Source of the DNA: Candidatus Heimdallarchaeota archaeon
Lineage (GTDB): Archaea > Asgardarchaeota > Heimdallarchaeia > Heimdallarchaeales > Kariarchaeaceae
Assembly: GCA_021399405.1 (NCBI GenBank)
Contig: JAAFKL010000118.1
Coordinates: 1 to 10,729, forward strand
Direction of reading: 5' to 3'
DNA: 10,729 nucleotides
Shown here: positions 9,186 to 10,729 of the stretch, piece by piece
Layout: each line of letters starts with the position of its first letter
Numbering within the stretch: the first letter of the stretch is position 1
The notes under the pieces: model-generated
Databases searched by the model: none
What the model was told of the DNA's origin: nothing
Seen by the model: the letters and a program-made list of their open reading frames with translations, nothing else
Translations under genes and position numbers: made by a program

Positions 9186-9425
9186 ATGGTAACAAAGCAA
9201 ATTTTATGTCGAAACTCAATGGAACTACCAACAGTTTCGCAAACTCTAGAAATAGAAACATCTGACACTATACACGAAATCAAAAAGCAATTGAAAGATG
9301 AATTCGATCTACCTAATCTCAATTTCATTCTATTTCTAAAGGATAAGAAATGGCACAAACTTGATAACACGAAAAAGTTGTTACAAGATTTTCCGCTTGA
9401 TAGTAAAAAATTACAGCTTGATATG
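9186..9425 (+). other. N-terminal ubiquitin-like (beta-grasp) domain of the TopVIA protein
   Basis: Residues 1-80 align by eye with ubiquitin through the first strand, the turn, T-L-E-I-E-T-S-D-T-I (20-29, compare T-L-E-V-E-P-S-D-T-I in ubiquitin), the helix E-I-K-K-Q-L-K-D (31-38), the Leu-Pro turn (42-43), the F-I-L-F strand (47-50) and a final L-Q-L strand (76-78). The order and spacing fit a complete beta-grasp fold. There is no Gly-Gly ending, so it is probably a permanent fused domain and not a cleavable modifier. I know of no such domain in ordinary archaeal TopVIA. Its role, perhaps protein docking or turnover control, is inferred. Confidence 0.75.
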
Positions 9426-10592
9426 AAGCGAACAGTGAATCTTAACAAAGTCGAAGAACTTCAACAAGCTCTGATAAAGGAACGGATTTTCACTTTTCCA
9501 TATGGGATCCTTCAGGTAGATATGGTGTCTTCTGAGAAAACACGAAGAATTTTAGTTGAAGTAGCACAACAATTTATTGATGATGCTTTAAGGGATCCTA
9601 GTAATGTTTCCTTTTCAATACCGAGTAGATCTGGTGATAACATTGGGTTTGATGAGCAATCAGAATTAGTTCTCCTCGGCAAGCAAAGAATTGAACGTCA
9701 GTTCCGGAGTTTGGGATCAGTAAGATCAGTCCAACAACTTACAACTTTGATGAAAATTTTGCATGAAGTTTTATTACGAGATATCCATTCCACTAAGCGT
9801 GATTTATTTTATCAAGATGTGAATATATTTGAGACACAAAGCATAAGCGACAACTTAATAGAGGATCTTGGGGCCATGCTAGGTGTAGCAAGGAGCTCTA
9901 TGAATGTGACAGCATCATCGAAAGGTGTAGTTGTGGGACATATAGATTTCACAGAAAAAGGAGATTTCATAGATTGCAGAAAGATTGGGAGTGGTAAATC
10001 GATCTCCCCTAATATTGATGATATTGATAATCTTCAAAGTGATGCTGAATTTGTCTTAGTTGTGGAAAAAGATGCCATCTTCAACCGATTAACCGAAGAC
10101 CAGTTCTATGATTATATTCCATCCATCATTATTACGGCTAAAGGTCAACCAGATATGGCAACCCGTATGTTCTTAAAGAAAATTGATGATGAACTTAAAA
10201 TCCCTATACTCGCAATTATGGATGCTGATGTCTATGGTTTCGAAATTTTGCGTGTGTATTCAGTTGGTTCAAAAGCACTCAGCTTTGAATCATCCAACCT
10301 AGCAGTACCAAATATTAAATGGTTAGGTCTTTTACCATCTGATCTCGAAGAAAGTGCTGGATTTGGTATTCCGAAGTCAGTTCACCTTAAGATGAGTAAA
10401 AGTGATGAACACAGAACTAAATTGCTACTTGAAGAAGAATTTGTTAAAAGGAAGCCAGCTTGGGAGATGCAAATACAGAAACTTTTGGACTTAAAAATAA
10501 AAGCAGAAATACAGGCTTTAAATGCTCAAGATCCACAATATATAACCAATCATTACTTACCAACAAAATTGGAAAGTGGTGATTTCATTTAG
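9186..10592 (+). CDS. top6A: Ubiquitin-like domain fused to DNA topoisomerase VI subunit A / Spo11-like protein
   Basis: The TopVIA/Spo11 family cuts double-stranded DNA through a tyrosyl 5'-phosphodiester link; archaeal Topo VI relaxes and decatenates DNA when paired with TopVIB. Residues about 117-468 cover the whole core. The catalytic motif S-T-K-R-D-L-F-Y has Tyr209 (codon 9810-9812). A-S-S-K-G and the K-G-x3-G motif follow at 243-251. The Toprim domain has V-V-E-K-D (Glu294), G-Q-P-D-x-A-T-R (320-327), M-D-A-D-x-x-G (Asp346, Asp348, Gly351) and W-L-G-L-x-P-S-D (379-386). The Glu-to-Asp distance of 52 residues equals that of the Methanocaldococcus enzyme (E197/D249/D251, from memory). 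Residues 1-80 are extra and resemble ubiquitin. The start at 9186 is favoured because the first strand of that domain needs residues 1-11; a start at 9219 would remove it. An in-frame stop at 9162-9164 prevents a longer form. All visible catalytic residues are intact, so it is probably active with a TopVIB-like partner encoded elsewhere. Confidence 0.95.
   Translation: MVTKQILCRNSMELPTVSQTLEIETSDTIHEIKKQLKDEFDLPNLNFILFLKDKKWHKLDNTKKLLQDFPLDSKKLQLDMKRTVNLNKVEELQQALIKERIFTFPYGILQVDMVSSEKTRRILVEVAQQFIDDALRDPSNVSFSIPSRSGDNIGFDEQSELVLLGKQRIERQFRSLGSVRSVQQLTTLMKILHEVLLRDIHSTKRDLFYQDVNIFETQSISDNLIEDLGAMLGVARSSMNVTASSKGVVVGHIDFTEKGDFIDCRKIGSGKSISPNIDDIDNLQSDAEFVLVVEKDAIFNRLTEDQFYDYIPSIIITAKGQPDMATRMFLKKIDDELKIPILAIMDADVYGFEILRVYSVGSKALSFESSNLAVPNIKWLGLLPSDLEESAGFGIPKSVHLKMSKSDEHRTKLLLEEEFVKRKPAWEMQIQKLLDLKIKAEIQALNAQDPQYITNHYLPTKLESGDFI
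9690..9950 (+). other. Catalytic winged-helix (5Y-CAP) domain with active-site Tyr209
   Basis: Residues about 169-255 form the CAP-like winged-helix domain. After R-Q-F-R-S-L-G-S-V-R comes a helix and then S-T-K-R-D-L-F-Y-Q-D-V-N-I-F, in which Tyr209 is the DNA-cleaving nucleophile. Arg205 and Asp206 are the conserved residues before it. The D-V-N-I-F after the tyrosine resembles yeast Spo11 (R-D-I-F-Y-x-N-V-x-L-F, from memory). L-G-V-A-R-S-S (232-238) and A-S-S-K-G (243-247) complete the domain signature. Confidence 0.88.
10050..10550 (+). other. Toprim metal-binding domain
   Basis: Residues about 289-455 form the Toprim domain. Glu294 and the D-A-D pair at 346-348 are the expected Mg2+ ligands. 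The conserved G-Q-P-D-M-A-T-R segment, the G-S near 361-362, the K-W-L-G-L segment and the terminal A-E-I-Q-A-L helix (440-445) are all present, so the C-terminal end is complete. Confidence 0.9.
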
Positions 10593-10610
10593 ATTATTAG
10601 AATCTATCTG

Positions 10611-10624
10611 AAAAATATTTTTTT
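10611..10624 (+). terminator. Candidate oligo-T transcription terminator
   Basis: A run of seven T (10618-10624) follows A-rich sequence about 25 nt after the TopVIA stop codon. Archaeal RNA polymerase commonly terminates at T-rich stretches without needing a stable hairpin. Position and composition fit the end of a two-gene transcript, but such runs are common in AT-rich DNA. Confidence 0.45.
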
Positions 10625-10637
10625 GGCAAATTCACCA

Positions 10638-10663
10638 AATGACCCAACACACAACGAGTCATT
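10638..10663. repeat. Perfect 6-bp inverted repeat with a 14-nt spacer
   Basis: AATGAC (10638-10643) and GTCATT (10658-10663) are exact reverse complements, flanking an AC-rich spacer. The right arm overlaps a TTATAT stretch that could serve as a TATA box for a gene beyond the window. It could be an operator or a weak hairpin. Six-base arms can occur by chance in AT-rich DNA. Confidence 0.35.
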
Positions 10664-10729
10664 ATATCACACGTTACAATACTAATTTTATCTAATATTT
10701 AGTTTTATGTATATTTGGAATAGTTTAAC

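Larger units (their letters stand above)
10593..10729. other. Downstream noncoding region
   Basis: These 137 nt are very AT-rich and hold no supported gene. They contain an oligo-T run, a short inverted repeat and weak TATA-like stretches (TTATAT near 10662-10667; TTTATGTATA at 10703-10712). An ATG at 10707 opens a frame to the window edge of only seven full codons, which is too little to call. Confidence 0.6.

Noticed and set aside
8340..9200. A 286-codon reverse-strand open frame, and a 115-codon one at 8914-9261
   Set aside because: They are antisense shadows of the lysine tail and neighbouring repeats: the Phe/Leu-rich product is just AAA/AAG read backwards (TTT/CTT).
9219..9221. Alternative TopVIA start at the second ATG (Met12)
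   Set aside because: It would delete the first beta-strand of the ubiquitin-like domain, and the ATG at 9186 has the better-placed GGTGGT.
10707..10729. Start of a third gene at the right edge
   Set aside because: Only seven full codons are visible, with no clear ribosome binding site.
1..10729. tRNA or rRNA genes, CRISPR arrays, insertion sequences
   Set aside because: Almost the whole window is coding in one frame or the other, and the short 3' region shows no cloverleaf, spaced direct repeats or transposase terminal repeats.

Overview
The window is AT-rich (roughly one third G+C by eye) and carries two intronless genes on the + strand, only 14 nt apart. The second gene is a clear A subunit of type IIB DNA topoisomerase (TopVIA/Spo11 family). 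TopVIA, tight gene packing and an N-terminal ubiquitin-like domain together suggest an archaeon, and the ubiquitin-like fold points towards the Asgard (Promethearchaeota) group. The lineage is an inference, since there is no rRNA or other marker here.

Layout. Positions 1-18 have no stop in the frame of the first gene, so its true start could lie to the left. Positions 19-9171 encode a 3050-residue protein I cannot assign to a named family. It has a strongly basic N-terminus, an acidic linker near residues 244-273, then about 35-40 degenerate units resembling helix-hairpin-helix (HhH) repeats. It ends in an 82-residue lysine tail with 43 Lys and no acidic residue, similar in style to the C-terminal tail of histone H1. 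Positions 9186-10592 encode a 468-residue protein: an N-terminal ubiquitin-like domain (about residues 1-80), a linker, and a complete TopVIA/Spo11 core. The core has catalytic Tyr209 and the Toprim acidic residues Glu294, Asp346 and Asp348. The last 137 nt are noncoding, with an oligo-T terminator candidate and a small perfect inverted repeat.

How they may work together. The spacing suggests co-transcription. The usual partner of TopVIA is TopVIB (GHKL ATPase, H2TH and transducer domains), and it is not in this window. The neighbour is instead a giant, probably DNA-binding repeat protein. My best hypothesis is a chromosome-associated module: a very long HhH scaffold with a lysine tail that binds or organises DNA, and a ubiquitin-like-tagged Spo11/TopVIA enzyme recruited or regulated through its extra domain. 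Visible in the sequence are the domains, residues and gene order; the functional coupling is speculation.
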